From: Closterium sp. Naga37s-1
Lineage: Eukaryota; Streptophyta; Zygnematophyceae; Desmidiales; Closteriaceae
Length of the DNA: 64,000 bases
NCBI GenBank assembly: GCA_947471745.1
Contig: CANJKZ010000971.1
Location: 1,980,001-2,044,000 of the forward strand
Direction: 5' to 3'
The stretch's first letter is position 1. The number at the start of each line of letters is the position of its first letter. A program made the translations under genes and the position numbers. The notes under the pieces were generated by a model that was not told the origin of the DNA, made no database searches, and saw nothing but the letters and a program-made list of their open reading frames with translations. Positions 12,973 through 24,079 of the stretch are shown piece after piece.

Positions 12973-15288
12973 CGGCAGGGTCACTGTGTGGTGGGCACAC
13001 GGACTCACGGCATGCGCCACTCACACCCCTGCCACCCTGCACCTGAAGCAGCCACAGCGGTAGAAGCAGCAGGTGGAGCAGGAGCGGCAAGGGCAGCAGG
13101 GGCGGCAAGGGAAGCAGGGGCGGCATGGGGGCCAAGGGCGGCAGGAGCAACGTGCATCAAAACAAGCCTTCCAGCAAACTCTTCAGTTCACCGCATCACT
13201 CTACCTCGAGACTGTTTGCTCCACAGGAGAAGCTGCAGGGGCGCTGACGTGGCCTGTACACGTGGAGTTGAAGCTGTCAGTCCATATGGACACGTGGCAC
13301 ATGCCTTGGCCTCTTGTAGAAGGGACAGCTGGCAATGCAGCTGCTATGGGAGCAGCACTAGTCATGCCCACAAAGACGGATGCATCACCAGCAGATGCTA
13401 TGTCAGGAGCAGATGCCATGTCAGCAACGGCTGCCGCGTCAGCAGCAGATGCCTGTTTAAAGCACATGCCAGGGTGCATGGTGGTAGGCCAACCCGTCAC
13501 TTTAACCGTGACTGTAACAGCTCGTGTGACTGCGGAGGGGGCTGCAGCTGTGATGCCAGCTACCATCTCCTCAAGTGTGACTGTAACGAATGCTGCACCT
13601 GTGACAATAACGCGTACAAGGGTGGCTGTTGCAGGTCAAACCACCATTGTGGGCGCGGGCGTGGCTGCCACTCTATATCCTGTGCTGATCACACCTGTGG
13701 TTCTGCTGGCTCTGATGACGGCGACCGGCATTCATGGGCCAGTCCGTGGCTGCTTTCCTCTGATGCTTCTGGCTCTGCTGGTGAGGAGGTGGCATGGCAG
13801 CATCAGCATCAGCAGGAGCAGAAACAGCAGAAGCAGTGGGAACGGCGGCGGGAGCAGCAGCAACAGTGGGGGCAGAGGCACGAGCCCAAGAGGGGGCAGA
13901 GACAGGAGCAGAAAAATCAGCATGAGCAGCAGTGCGGCCAGCAACGACAGATGCAGCAGCAGCAGCAGCAGCAGGAGCAGGAAAGGAGCCATCTGCCGCT
14001 GGTGCACTCTAAGGAGGAGGAGGAGGAGGACTCATACCCACACTGTATGGAGGAAGAGGACGTGTTAAGGGCTCATACTCACACATGTATGCAGGAACAG
14101 GCGGGAGGTGGACGGCATGTGCGAGAATGGATGGGGAGCGACAGGTGCGGCACAAACCACCAGCTTCCAACACAATTGACTGCAGAGCGTGCAGAGCATA
14201 CGGAGTGGGCAGAACGGGCAGAGCGAGCAGAGCATGGCAGGAGGAGGTGGAGTACCGGGAGGCAGACTTGTTATGACGACATTCACCAGCGCCCACTGCT
14301 TGGTGGGGCAGACTATAGTAGTGAAGCCGGGGAACTCAATAGTGAGGACGAGGAGTCGGACTACGAGGTGGTGCGCCAGGTGGCGATGTACGAGTGGCTG
14401 CGAGCGTCTTCAAAGCAAGCAGCAGCTCTCGAAGCAGCACGCACCCCCACTCCTCCCAGAAACCCCTTACCCCGCCAGCAGCACAGAAGCAGCAGCTGCC
14501 TGTCTGACAGCCAGGTTGGCACGTGGATGGACCAAGGCGGCAGTCACGCAGGAGGAGGGGCTGGAGGCGGCAGTCATGCTGGTGTGGGGGCTAAAGAAGG
14601 TGACCATGCTGGTGTGTGGCTGAGAGATGGCAGAGGCACCCTACCAATGAGCCAGTGGGCAGTGAGAGTTGCTCTTGCTGGCATGCACAAGGGTCGTAGA
14701 CCGAGTTCAGAGCCGGGTCGAAGCAGGGGTTTCAGGGGGCACAAGCCACTGCCTGGTTCCACCAGATTCATGCGTGAAGCAGAAGCTAGTCGGCAGGGCA
14801 TGGCTGCTCCAGTTGCCCTGGCAACACCAGTGGTTGCACCGGCGACACCAGTTGTTGCACCGGCTGCACCAGCCGCACCAGTTGTAGCATCAGCAGCCGC
14901 ACGAGCAGGGGTAAGGGCTGTCGCAGAAAGTGTGCTGGAAGGGACAAAGAAGGCAATGGCAACGGAAGCGACAACAGCCCGTCTTGTCAGTCCATTGCAG
15001 GAGAGGAATGCGATGACTACAGAAGCATACTCGTTACAGTGTCCTCCAGTAAGAGGTTCAGATGGGGAGGTGGCTGGGACAGGAGGCTGTCTGGTGCATG
15101 AGTGGTATGAAGCAGTGAAGAGTGGTGATGAGAGTGACCAGTCATCGGGAATGGATCTGCAGTACTGCCTTGAATCGAAGGGGAGAAGCCTGCTGTCTTC
15201 CCCAATAAACTCGCTCTTTGTTAGCCAGCATACACACGCTCGAATGCAACGTCGCTTGCATCGAAAGAGAATACAAGATCTTCGCTAA
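3202..15288 (+). CDS. NEK-like (pseudo)kinase with a giant low-complexity C-terminal exon
   Basis: Supported exons: 3202-3873 (N-lobe, start MMDGFEITK), 4386-4425 (weak), 4957-5050 (alpha-E and catalytic loop), 5425-5536 (activation segment), 6369-6525 (alpha-F/G), 8234-8279 and 9181-15288. Frames agree from 4957 on. The link 3873-4957 is incomplete and one small exon, probably the hinge, is not found. Family signposts are NGYEVVAELSRGAHG (glycine loop), LRHPCLVECK, PEQTIVDWLLQVVLALEHMH, PYDCKS then DI(S/W)ALGCVLHAAMA, YSPDLCALVSRML and SERPTAADIL, which match the NEK order. Catalytic residues look lost: VLRVV where VAIK-type Lys is expected, HRG for HRD, and RLGMG where DFG belongs. The last exon encodes about 2,035 residues: Glu/Gly/Trp-rich repeats, Ser/Cys-rich, EGEG-rich and Gln/Ala-rich blocks, with one short helical Leu/Lys-rich stretch (about 11280-11860). 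Kinase ancestry is fairly sure; activity is doubtful. Confidence 0.6.
4696..4720. repeat. Junction palindrome in kinase intron
   Basis: Imperfect palindrome centred on TTTTGAGGCGACTCAAAA. The flanks are diverged direct repeats of about 44 bp, each containing AAGAAG-CATGAAG and ending GTGAGTGAAA-GGGTTT. A related weaker site lies at 4091-4108. Confidence 0.8.
5155..5252 (+). repeat. 10-bp minisatellite in kinase intron
   Basis: About nine tandem copies of GTGAGAGCAT, with some units reading ACATGAGAGC. They directly follow a partial copy (5110-5155) of the alpha-E exon, so the array lies at a duplicated exon edge. Confidence 0.85.
5306..6200 (+). repeat. Partial exon copies inside kinase introns
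   Basis: One copy of the start of the 5425 exon lies at about 5310-5350. Four copies of the alpha-F exon start (ATCTGGGCGCTGGG-type) begin near 5671, 5731, 5875 and 6090, before the version I use at 6369. Several keep a CAG acceptor and read DIWALGCV or DISALGCV in the exon frame. Any of them could be an alternative exon. Confidence 0.75.
5688..5710. repeat. Junction palindrome (reduced form)
   Basis: TTGACCTTTGACTCAAAAGT with a short CAA tail lies between two copies of a roughly 38-bp segment (CAGGGTTGACTGGTAGCACA and onward). Two further relatives occur at 6669-6685 and 6714-6731. Confidence 0.75.
6880..8054 (+). repeat. 36-bp minisatellite, about 33 copies
   Basis: Tandem 36-bp unit containing CTGCTCGCTTGCCTATTCC followed by ACTCTACTACCACTCC. 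Variants are few (TATT/TATC, CTAC/CTGC). Because 36 is divisible by 3 and the unit lacks stops, it is open in three frames (for example PLPCSLAYSTLL on +, and ASRGVVVEWNRQ on -). It lies in the intron between exons 6369-6525 and 8234-8279. A C-rich tail (CCCACTCTCC-like) continues to about 8190. Confidence 0.95.
8450..8816 (+). repeat. 24-bp minisatellite, about 14 copies
   Basis: Unit ATAGGCATGTGCATGTGTGG plus GTGC, with T/C and AGG/ATG variants. It lies in the intron just before the giant last exon of the kinase-like gene. It is open in several frames but not coding. Confidence 0.93.
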
Positions 15289-15987
15289 AATTAGTGGTTG
15301 ACATGATACATGATTTGACAGAAAATATGATTTTACAGTGGGGACATGTATTTTAGTTTCGGTTCCTAGTGATGTAATTTATTGTGGTCTATATACCGAC
15401 TTGCACTGTACAAGATATTGTGGTTAATTTATTCACCCTTTGTTTTCTGAGGTAGGATTCATCACATGTCATCAACACACTTTTCATAAGTTCATACATG
15501 TTATTGAAGTGGCCAGTGTATTGAGTTTCCAGTTGGCAACTATGGCCAGGTGGCAGCACGACAAGCTCCGAAAATTTGAGTCAATCTCAAACCCGCCCAA
15601 AACCCAGGCGGACATTTCGCCAGCACCACACCCCCCATCAGACAGCCGGGACATCGAACTGGTTACCACGTTCGCCCATAATCGCTTTGTACCTTGATCC
15701 TATCCGTTGCATGGCATCTCGTCTGCTCCTCCCTCTCTGCCTTCGAATGGTGCTGGACATCACTTCCCCACCCTCCCTGGTTTCCTTCCTTTCTGGTCAG
15801 AAGCCTGATCGAGCGGGGGATCAGAGGTAGTCTGGCCGCCATTGTCGCTAACTTCACGGCATCTCTTGCGCGTGGAACCCTAATCCAGCAGAGCCTGGAT
15901 CAAATATCTTTGTCCTCTCGCTCTCTCTAATCTGACTGCATAATATACGGAATTTCTTAACCTGTCCATCACCCTTGTCAGTAGACA
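15289..15987. other. Intergenic region and TOC75 5' flank
   Basis: No gene seen. The left part is the AT-rich 3' flank of the kinase-like gene. The right part is the 5' flank of TOC75, with no convincing TATA box. A stretch near 15800-15930 could be 5' UTR. Confidence 0.5.
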
Positions 15988-18900
15988 ATGGCGACAGCAG
16001 CTAGCACCGTCGCTGCTAGTTATGCGAGTATCAAGTACGTCCTTAGTTAAAAAATCTCGTGGTGTGGTACGTTCGACCTTCGTTCTGTCTTGCTCAACTG
16101 TTCGCTTTTAGGTAGAGTCGCAAACAATCTAAGACGGTTTTTTTTTTTTTTTTCCCTTCATCGTATAAGTGTACTATTCAACATAATCGCCGACATTCTA
16201 TCAACGGGCACTTGACATAGTCGAGTTTCTCAGCTTCATCTCATACTTCCCCCTTGCATTTCACTCCGCATTCCACTCCCGATCAGATCGCTCGTCGCAA
16301 CACAATCCCCGGCGACCACATCCGACGCTCACTCTCAACCAGCATCTCTCCACGCTCCTCCGCCGCATCTCACCGCCTCACACTCCTCCTCCAGACGGCG
16401 ACCCATCCAGATCGTCGCTCTCAGCAGCAACAGCAGCCATAACCGGAGCCGATCAGTCTCCTCCGGAGACTCCGGATGGCTCAGGAAAGCCGCTTTAACC
16501 GGCGCCGGCCTAGCAGCCGGCAGCGGCATTGGCTGCGTCTTAATGCGTCAAGATGGTCTTGAGATTATTAACAGTATTTTAGGAGGGGGAGGAGGTGGGG
16601 GGGGTAGCGGCGGCGGGGGAGGCGGAGGAGGGGGTGGCGGAGGGGGGAAGGGGCGAGGCGGGGGAAAGCGGAACTGGTGGGAGTGGGACGCGGCTGTAGC
16701 AGCGGAGGATGACGAGGAGTCGGAATCAGAGGACGAGGAGAGCGACGATGAGGAGGAGTCGGATGAGGAAGAGGAGGACGAGGAGGAGGAGGAGGAAGAG
16801 GAGGAGGGCGATGCGAAGGCGAAGGAGGCGGCGGGGAAGAAGGAGGCCGAGGAGAAGGCGAAGAAGGAGAAGGAAAAGAAAGCGGCGGCTGCGGCGGTTA
16901 AAGCGGAGGAGTTCGATCCTCACGGCATGCGGGTGAGAGTCAATTGAACCCTCACAGCATGCGGGTGAGATTGGGTTCAATCCTTATCATTAGGGGGTGA
17001 GAATCAAATGAGGCGGCACACAGCATGCGTGTGAGGATCGACTGGAGCGCGCCTCGTCTTAAGTCAGCGGGAGAAGTTGCGCGAGGAGATGACACCTTCA
17101 AAAAATCCTGAAGGCAATCGAAAGCTCTCTTGCTTGTGAACATACTGCAGTGCCGTGCCCACGCCGCATTGCGACTATTGACTCGACTCACTAGTCATGT
17201 CGCCTCAATCCTAGCGCAATGCCGCCCCTCACTCTGCACTCCCCTCTTTCCTCGTTCCACTCTCCACGCTCCATTCCCCACGCCCCGCACCGCATACCAA
17301 AGACGAGAAAAAGCGTCGTCCGCTCATCGTGCTCGATGTTCTCCTCGCCGTTGTTTCCCCCCCATCCCCCCCACGCGGGCACGCGCGTGGCGGAGGACAA
17401 GCTGAGCACGACGAAGCTCTTCTTTTGCCTCAATATCTTCCTTCCTCCCTCCCTACTTCTCGCCCTCCTTCCTTCCGCCCTCCCCCCCCACCTCCCCCCC
17501 ACGCGGGCACGCGCGTGGCGGTAGACAAGGTCAGCAAGATGAAGCCCTCTGTTGCCTCATATTCTCGCCCCTCCCATTCTCTCGCCCCTCCCCCTTCCCC
17601 TCCCCCTCCCCCCCTCACCCTCCCCCCAGGCGGGCACGCGCGTGGCGGTGGACAAGCTGAGCACGACGAAGCGGTACCGCGTGGCGGACGTTGACCTGGT
17701 TGACCAGCGCAGCGACCGCGTAATTCCCAAGGCGGACGGGTTCTACGAGATGGTGTCGGTGGGCAAGGGCACCGTGTGCACGCGCGCGCAGCTCGAGGCC
17801 GAGGTGGCCAACATGGCGTCCAGCGGCATGTTCCAGATGGTCGAGGCCGATACTGTCGCCAACCCGGACGGTTCCATCAAGGTGCGTGTAACGAAACAGT
17901 TATAGCGGGGATGGGGGGGGTGGGAAGGTCGAGAGGCCGAGGTGGCCAACATGGCGTCCAGCGGCATGTTCCAGATGGTCGAGGCCGATACCGTCGCCAA
18001 TCCTGACGGGTCCATTAAGGTACTTGTAGAGAAGCGGGGTTCGCTTAAAACGGGGATGGGATGAGGTGGGGTGGAGGTGGAGAGGCGGAGGTGGCGAACG
18101 TGGCGTCGAACGGCATGTTCCAGATGGTGGAGCTTGAGAGGGGGAGTTGGCGAGCGTGGCGTGCAGCGGCATGTTACGAATGGTGGAGCGGCTGCAGCAT
18201 CGCCCTTGCTTCCAGAATTGATCCCTACCTGTCCTCCCTCGCCCCTTCCGCCACCTCCCCCCAGCCCGTTCCCCCCATCATCCGCTCCCCGTTTTCCCCC
18301 ACAACCCAGCACTCTCCGTTGCCTCCCTCCCACAACCCTGCATTGCGTGTGTGGCGCGCAGCTGGAGGTGAAGGTGCTTGAAGCGCAGTGGTAGGCAGCC
18401 AAGACGGTTCGCTGCGTGAAGATGGGGCTCGTGCAGCCGGACGCAGCATGCGTGGAGCGGCCATGGCAATACCAGCTCACCCCGGCCTTCCCTAACACGT
18501 TCTGCCACCTCCCCCACCCCGTTCCCCCATCCCCTCCCCTCCTCCCCCGCCCTTCCCCCCGTTTCCCCCTGCCCACAACCCCACATATGCATGCACGGGC
18601 CGCAGCTGGAGGTGAAGGTTCTTGAAGCGCAGTGGCAGGCGGCGAAGACGGTGCGGTGTGTGAACATGGGGCTCGTGCAGCCGGACGCCTCGGGGCAGGA
18701 GGCGTCAGAGGACGCGGCGAAGCAGGAGGCTGCGTACGCGGAGCGGCTGAGGCAGGCGCGGCAGTGCCTGCTGCCGCGCAAGGTGGAGAACGAGCTGAGC
18801 GCCATGGTGCAGCGCGAGGGGCGCCTCACTGCCCGCATGCTGCAGAAGATCCGGGATCGCATTCTCAAGTGGTACCACGACAAGGGCTATGCCTGTGCCA

Positions 18901-21900
18901 ATGTGAGTGTGGCCTGTGTATGGGTGGTGGTGTGGTGAGTGGGGGATGGATGGTAGAGCGTGGGGGGGTGGGTGGGTGGGTGGCGCTGCAGCATGCTGCA
19001 GAAGATCAGAGACCGTATTCGCAAGTGGTGTGGTACCAATGTGAGTGGCGCTTGTGTGTGGGAATGTGCGTGATAGGTGGGTGGGTGGGTGGGTGGGTGG
19101 ATGGTCAGTATGTGGGTGAGTGACATTGCAGCATGCTGGGGAAGATCAGAGAATGCGTTTCTCAAGTAATACCCTAATACCCTCTTCCCTCGCACACACA
19201 TGCCTACAGGTGATCAACTTTGGCAATCTGAACACGCCGGACATCGTGTGCGAGGTGGTGGAGGGCGATGTGACGGGCGTGGAGGTGCAGTTTCTGGACA
19301 AGATGGGGCAGCGCTGCGAAGGGATTACCGACGAGCGCGTTGTGATGCGAGAGCTGCCTATCGAGGTGAGCTGCCTATTGGGGTGAAGGGAGGGGGGGAG
19401 AGGGGAGATGGGGGAGGGGGACAGGGGAGAGAGGGGGTTGACATGGCGGGTGTGGAGGTGCAGTTTCTCGACAAGATGGGGCAGCGCTGCGAAGGCATCA
19501 CTGATGAGCGCGTTGTGATGAGAGAACTGCCCATCGAGGTGAGGGGAAGGGGGAGAAGGGGCGGAAGTGGGGTGGGGGGGAAGAACTGGGAAAGGACGGA
19601 TAGGGTGAGGGGGGGAATCAGGGGCAACTGGACCAACCGAATCGACCGAATGGGTGTTCAACATAGAGGCGGGGCTCAAGGCGCTGCAGAGCCTCTCCCA
19701 CCCCCCACTCACATCAAACAAAGTGACTTTTGAGTCGACTCAAAAGTCACCTCGAGGCGGGGCTCAAGGCGCTGCAGAGCATCTCCCACCCCCCACTCGC
19801 ATCAAACATCCCCCATCCGTTCCCGCGCACACCCCTCTCCCGTTACCGCAGATCAAGCCGGGCAACGTGTTCAACATCGAGGCGGGGCGCAAGGGGCTGC
19901 AGAGCCTCTCCCACTCGCATCAAGCATCCTCAACCCTTTCTCCCACCCGTTCCGACACCCCCTTTCCCCAATCCCTCCCTTACCACACTGCAGATCAAGC
20001 CGGGCAACGTGTTCAACATCGAGGCGGGGCGCAAGGCCCTGCAGAGCATCTCGTCGCTGCAGCTGTTCGCCAACATGGAGGTCAACCCGCGCCCCGACGA
20101 CCAGCTGGAGGGCGGCATTGTGATGGAGGTGAAGGTCCGCGAGCAGGAGCCGACCTCTGCTGAGGTGCAGACGGAGTGGAGCATCCAACCCGGGGATACC
20201 GGCAAGCCCACGGTGAGTGGAATGCAGGGTTTGGGGTTTGCAGTGCCATGTGCTGGGATGTGCTGTGGTTGTTGCGGGGCCTGTGTGTGCGTGTGCTCGC
20301 ATTGTGATGGAGGTGAAGGTCCGCGAGCAGGAGCCGACTTCTGCTGAGGTGCAGACCGAGTGGAGCATCCAGCCTGGGGACACTGGGAAACCCACGGTGA
20401 GTGGAACGCAGGGGTGTGTGTGAGTTGTGGGGCGCAGGCACGTGGGGCTGTGTAGTGTTGTCTGTGGTACTGCGATGGTGGAGATGACAGTTCCTCATTT
20501 CCTCTTGGCGATTCTCCCTTCCTGTTCTCCTCCTGTCTCCTCACACACACTGCTGTCCCTCCTATCCATCTCCACCCGCTTCAATGCCAGGTGTCCATCC
20601 TGCCAGGTGGCAGCGTCTCATTCGAGCACCGCAACATCAACGGCCTCAATCGCTCCGTCACCGGTTCTGTCAGCGCGGGCAACCTGCTCTCGCCGCAGGT
20701 ACTGTACTAGTGATGCGTGAAGGCAGATACATAGGTATATAAATGAAGTTTATTCTGTATATCATACATGTATATGTATAAACAGACACGTATGTATGCA
20801 TATGCATGCACAAAGGTGTTTGTGCTAACAGTCAAGCACTGCTTTCTTCAGATTGCCGCACCCCCCCCCCCCCTCACCACCCGCCCACCTCCCCCCCACT
20901 CCTTCGTCCCCTCTTCCCCCCTCGCCACAGGACGATCTGGTGTTCAAGCTGGAGTACGTGCATCCGTACATCGACGGGGTGGACGACACATCTCACATCA
21001 CCCGACCTAACCCTCCCCTCCTTTGCCCTGTGCAACCCGGCCTCCACAGGACGATCTGGTGTTCAAGCTGGAGTGCGTGCATCCGTACATCGATGGGGTG
21101 GACGACACGGGTCGCAACCGAGTGGGGCGAGTGACGTGCTTCAACCACCGCAAGGTGTCGGCTGTCTTCACGGGCGGGCCGTCTCTTGATGAGGTGCCAG
21201 CCATTTGGGTGGACCGTGCCGGCATCAAGGCTACTGTCAGTGAGGTGAGGCAGGGTGGAAAGCGGTGAGAAAAGGGGTGAAAGAATGGTGAAAACCGGTG
21301 CACAGAGGTGGCAATGAGAGGTGAGGACCGCAAGGTGTCGGCTGTCTTCACGGGCGGGCCGTCGCTGGACGAGGTGCCAGCCATCTGGGTGGACCGTGCC
21401 GGCATCAAGGCTACTGTTAGTGAGGTGAGATTCCGGGGGGAGGCAGGGTGGGCAATAGAACGTGGAAAGGGGTGAGACGGGATGGAAAGTGGTGAAAGAG
21501 GGGCAAAAAAATGGTAAAGAACGGTGCTAAGAGGTGGGGATGAGGCGAGGAAGCAAGCAGGGGTGACGTGTTTCAACCACCGCAAGTTGCCAGCCGTCGT
21601 CACGGGCGGGCCGTCACTGGATGAGGTGCCGGCCATCTGGGTGGACCGTGCCGGCATCAAGGCCACTGTCAGTGAGGTGAGATGCGGGGAGGCAAGGTGG
21701 GACAGGATTAGAAGCTGTGATGAGGTGTGCTGTCGGCAGTCTTGGTGGACCATGCGTGCATCAAGGGGAGAGAGGGCGGAGGGGGAAAAGGGCTGGTGAA
21801 ACTGGGTGGAAAGCGGTGCCAAGGGATCTGAAGCTGTGGAAGGACAAACGAACGGTCAAGAGTGGTGAAATATTGGTGAAACGACAACTTAGTAGAAGGA

Positions 21901-24079
21901 AGGAGCACCACCAGCTTCAGTGTGTTCGCCTGATGACACCTGATTAACCATCTGCATGCATCACCTTGATGTGCCTCTCTCGTTCCTTCCTCTTGTCTTC
22001 CTTTCCTCTCTTACAGAACTTCACCCGTCAGGGCCACATCACATAGTGGGGGCTGATAGTGGACGTGACAGTAGCTCTAGAGAAATGATCCATCCATCGC
22101 CTCTCGTTCCTCACCTTCCCCACCTTCCTCACCTTCCCCACTTTCCCCACCTCCCCTTCCCCCTTCCTATTGCGACCCACTCCCCACAGAACTTCACCTG
22201 TCAGAGCCGCATCACGTACGGGGCGGTGATAGAGGAGGTGACGACGCGCGATGAGAACACGAGCATCTGCACGCACGGCTTCAAGATGCTGCCCTCCGGC
22301 CTGCCCACCCACCCGCGACGCCCTTTCAAGCGCCTTAAAAATCGCCTAACCTCTGCCTTTCAACTTTCCCGCCATCCCCATCGTCCCTTCCCCTCTCTCT
22401 CTGTCCCTTCCCCTTTCTCCCCCCTCCCTTTCCTCACTCACAGAACTTCACCCGTCAGAGCCGCATCACGTACGGGGCGGTGATAGAGGAGGTGACGACA
22501 CGCGATGAGAACACGAGCATCTGCACGCACGGCTTCAAGATGCTGCCCTCGGGCCTGCCCACCCCCGACGGCCCGCCCACCACGCTCAGCGGCACCGGTG
22601 TCGACCGCGTGGCATTCCTGCAGGCGAACGTGACGCGCGACAACACCAACTTCGTGAACGGGACACCCGTTGGCGACCGTACCATCTTCCAGGTGAGAAT
22701 GCATGACAACAGACAGACACCAGTCATGAGATGCTGTCCTCGGGCCTGCCCACCTCCGACGGCCCGCCCACCACGCTCAGCGGCACCGGTGTTGACCGCG
22801 TGGCATTCCTGCAGGCCAATTTGACGCGTGACAACACCCACCTTCGTAAACGGGATGCCTGTCGGGATGCCTGTCGGGGACCGTACCATATTCCAGGTAG
22901 CTCTTGACTCCGCCTTATCTGCCACTGCTGGTGTCGGTTCGATGTGTTTCAACTCCCAATCCTCCCCTCTTCCTTCCCCTTTCACCTCACAGGTGAATCA
23001 GGGTCTGGGAATCGGCTCTGCCTTCCCATTCAGCTCACGCACACGCGTGAGGGTCTGGGAATCGAACCGCCATCAGCTCACGCACACGCGCTTCATGCAA
23101 CTCAGCCAGGAGGTCGTGGACCGAGTGGACCGCCGCTGCTGGTGTCGGTTCGATGTGTTTCAACTCCCAATCCTCCCCTCTTCCTTTCACTCCACAGCCG
23201 GTCCAGAGCCGAGGAATCGGGTCAGCCTTCCCCTTTTTCAACCGCCATCAGCTCACACACACGCGCTTCATGCAGCTCAGTGAGGAGGACGTGGACCGCG
23301 TGGACCGGCCTTGACTGGCCACTGCTGGTGTCGGTTCAATGATCAACTCCTATTTCCCCCCTGCAACCCACAGGTGGACCAAGGCCTGGGCATCGGGTCA
23401 GCCTTCCCATTCTTCAACCGGCATCAGCTGACGCACACGCGCTTCATGCAGCTCAGTGAGGAGGACGTGGACCATGCGGACCGCCCGCCCATGGTGGGGG
23501 TGCTGCACGCGCGCTACGGGGGGTGCCTGGGCGACCTGCCGTCGTACGAGGCGTATGCACTGGGCGGGCCCTACTCAGTCCGCGGGTACAACATGGGCGA
23601 GATTGGTGCTGCCAGGCGCTTCCTTGAGGTGCGTGGCTGGGTTGGTGTATGGTGGTGTTGATGTGTTTCACGTGCTGCCTGAGATAGTGCTTGGGGTTTT
23701 CGTCCCCGCTCCCAACTTCCTGATCTTGTCCATGCAATGCCTGTGTCAAGTGCTTCGCACCTATGCCTCCCGTTAACCCTGAATGTTTTCCTCATCCCTG
23801 TCTTCCCTGTCGTCTCTGCTGCCATGCATTCCCTCTCAGCTTGCGGGTGAGATCAGGGTCCCGGTCAAGACCACCCATGCCTACGCCTTTGCTGAGATGG
23901 CCTCAGACCTTGGCAGCTCCGGTATGGTTTCTGGTAACCCTACCGAGTTCTTCCGCCGAGCCGGCTTCGGCGCCTCGGTGGGTGCTGGTGTCAGGCTCGG
24001 CACCGTGCGTGCGGAGTACGCTCGGGATTGCAACATGGGCACTGGCTCATGGTTTGTCCGGTTCGGCGAGAGGTTCTAA
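15988..24079 (+). CDS. TOC75: TOC75, chloroplast outer-envelope import channel
   Basis: Eleven exons join in frame into 887 aa: 15988-16034, 16287-16932, 17630-17881, 18606-18902, 19210-19365, 19994-20212, 20591-20698, 21050-21244, 22444-22692, 23374-23628, 23840-24079. Residues 1-100 are a Ser/Ala/Arg-rich transit peptide; 115-141 a polyglycine tract, as in plant TOC75, where it halts transfer so the barrel reaches the outer envelope; about 154-190 an acidic Asp/Glu run; 195-230 Lys/Glu/Ala-rich. POTRA domains span about 232-540 (QKIRDRILKWYHDKGYAC, VINFGNLNTPDIVCEVVEGD, VFNIEAGRKALQSI). The Omp85 barrel follows, with FEHRNINGLNRS, the L6 motif GGPYSVRGYNMGE (VRGY at 792-795) and a terminal beta signal WFVRFGERF. 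Arabidopsis TOC75-III is about 818 aa; the excess is mainly the acidic linker. The product should pass preproteins through the outer membrane with TOC159/TOC34 receptors. Confidence 0.95.
16138..16153 (+). repeat. Poly(T) tract in TOC75 intron 1
   Basis: Sixteen consecutive T residues lie upstream of the intron 1 acceptor. Confidence 0.9.
17375..23310 (+). repeat. Exon-edge duplications in most TOC75 introns
   Basis: Partial exon copies lie next to the exon they resemble. Exon 3 start: 17375-17416, 17503-17542. Exon 3 end: about 17930-18020, 18083-18140. Exon 4 start: about 18359-18460, with an in-frame stop. Exon 4 end fragments: 18990-19030, 19130-19165. Exon 5: 19449-19541. Exon 6 start: 19651-19715, 19753-19815, 19854-19918. 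Exon 6 end: 20303-20397. Exon 8 start: 20929-20985. Exon 8 end: 21329-21424, 21560-21676. Exon 9 start: 22190-22310. Exon 9 end: 22735-22900. Exon 10: 22992-23120, 23198-23310. Most keep the adjacent splice site but lack the opposite one or break frame, so I chose the copy giving a continuous TOC75 frame. Confidence 0.88.
19723..19750. repeat. Perfect 28-bp palindrome between two exon-6 copies
   Basis: The sequence reads the same on both strands, with centre GAGTCGACTC and arms GTGACTTTT/AAAAGTCAC. It lies exactly between two tandem copies of the segment ending CCCCCCACTCxCATCAAACA. It is the best member of a dispersed family (see 4696-4720, 5688-5710, 37622-37674, 38384-38399, 47471-47496, 56049-56060). 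Confidence 0.9.

Noticed and set aside
20929-20985. First copy of TOC75 exon 8 start as the true exon
   Set aside because: Its frame leaves the conserved sequence after VHPYIDGVDD, while the copy at 21050 continues into conserved barrel text and keeps phase.
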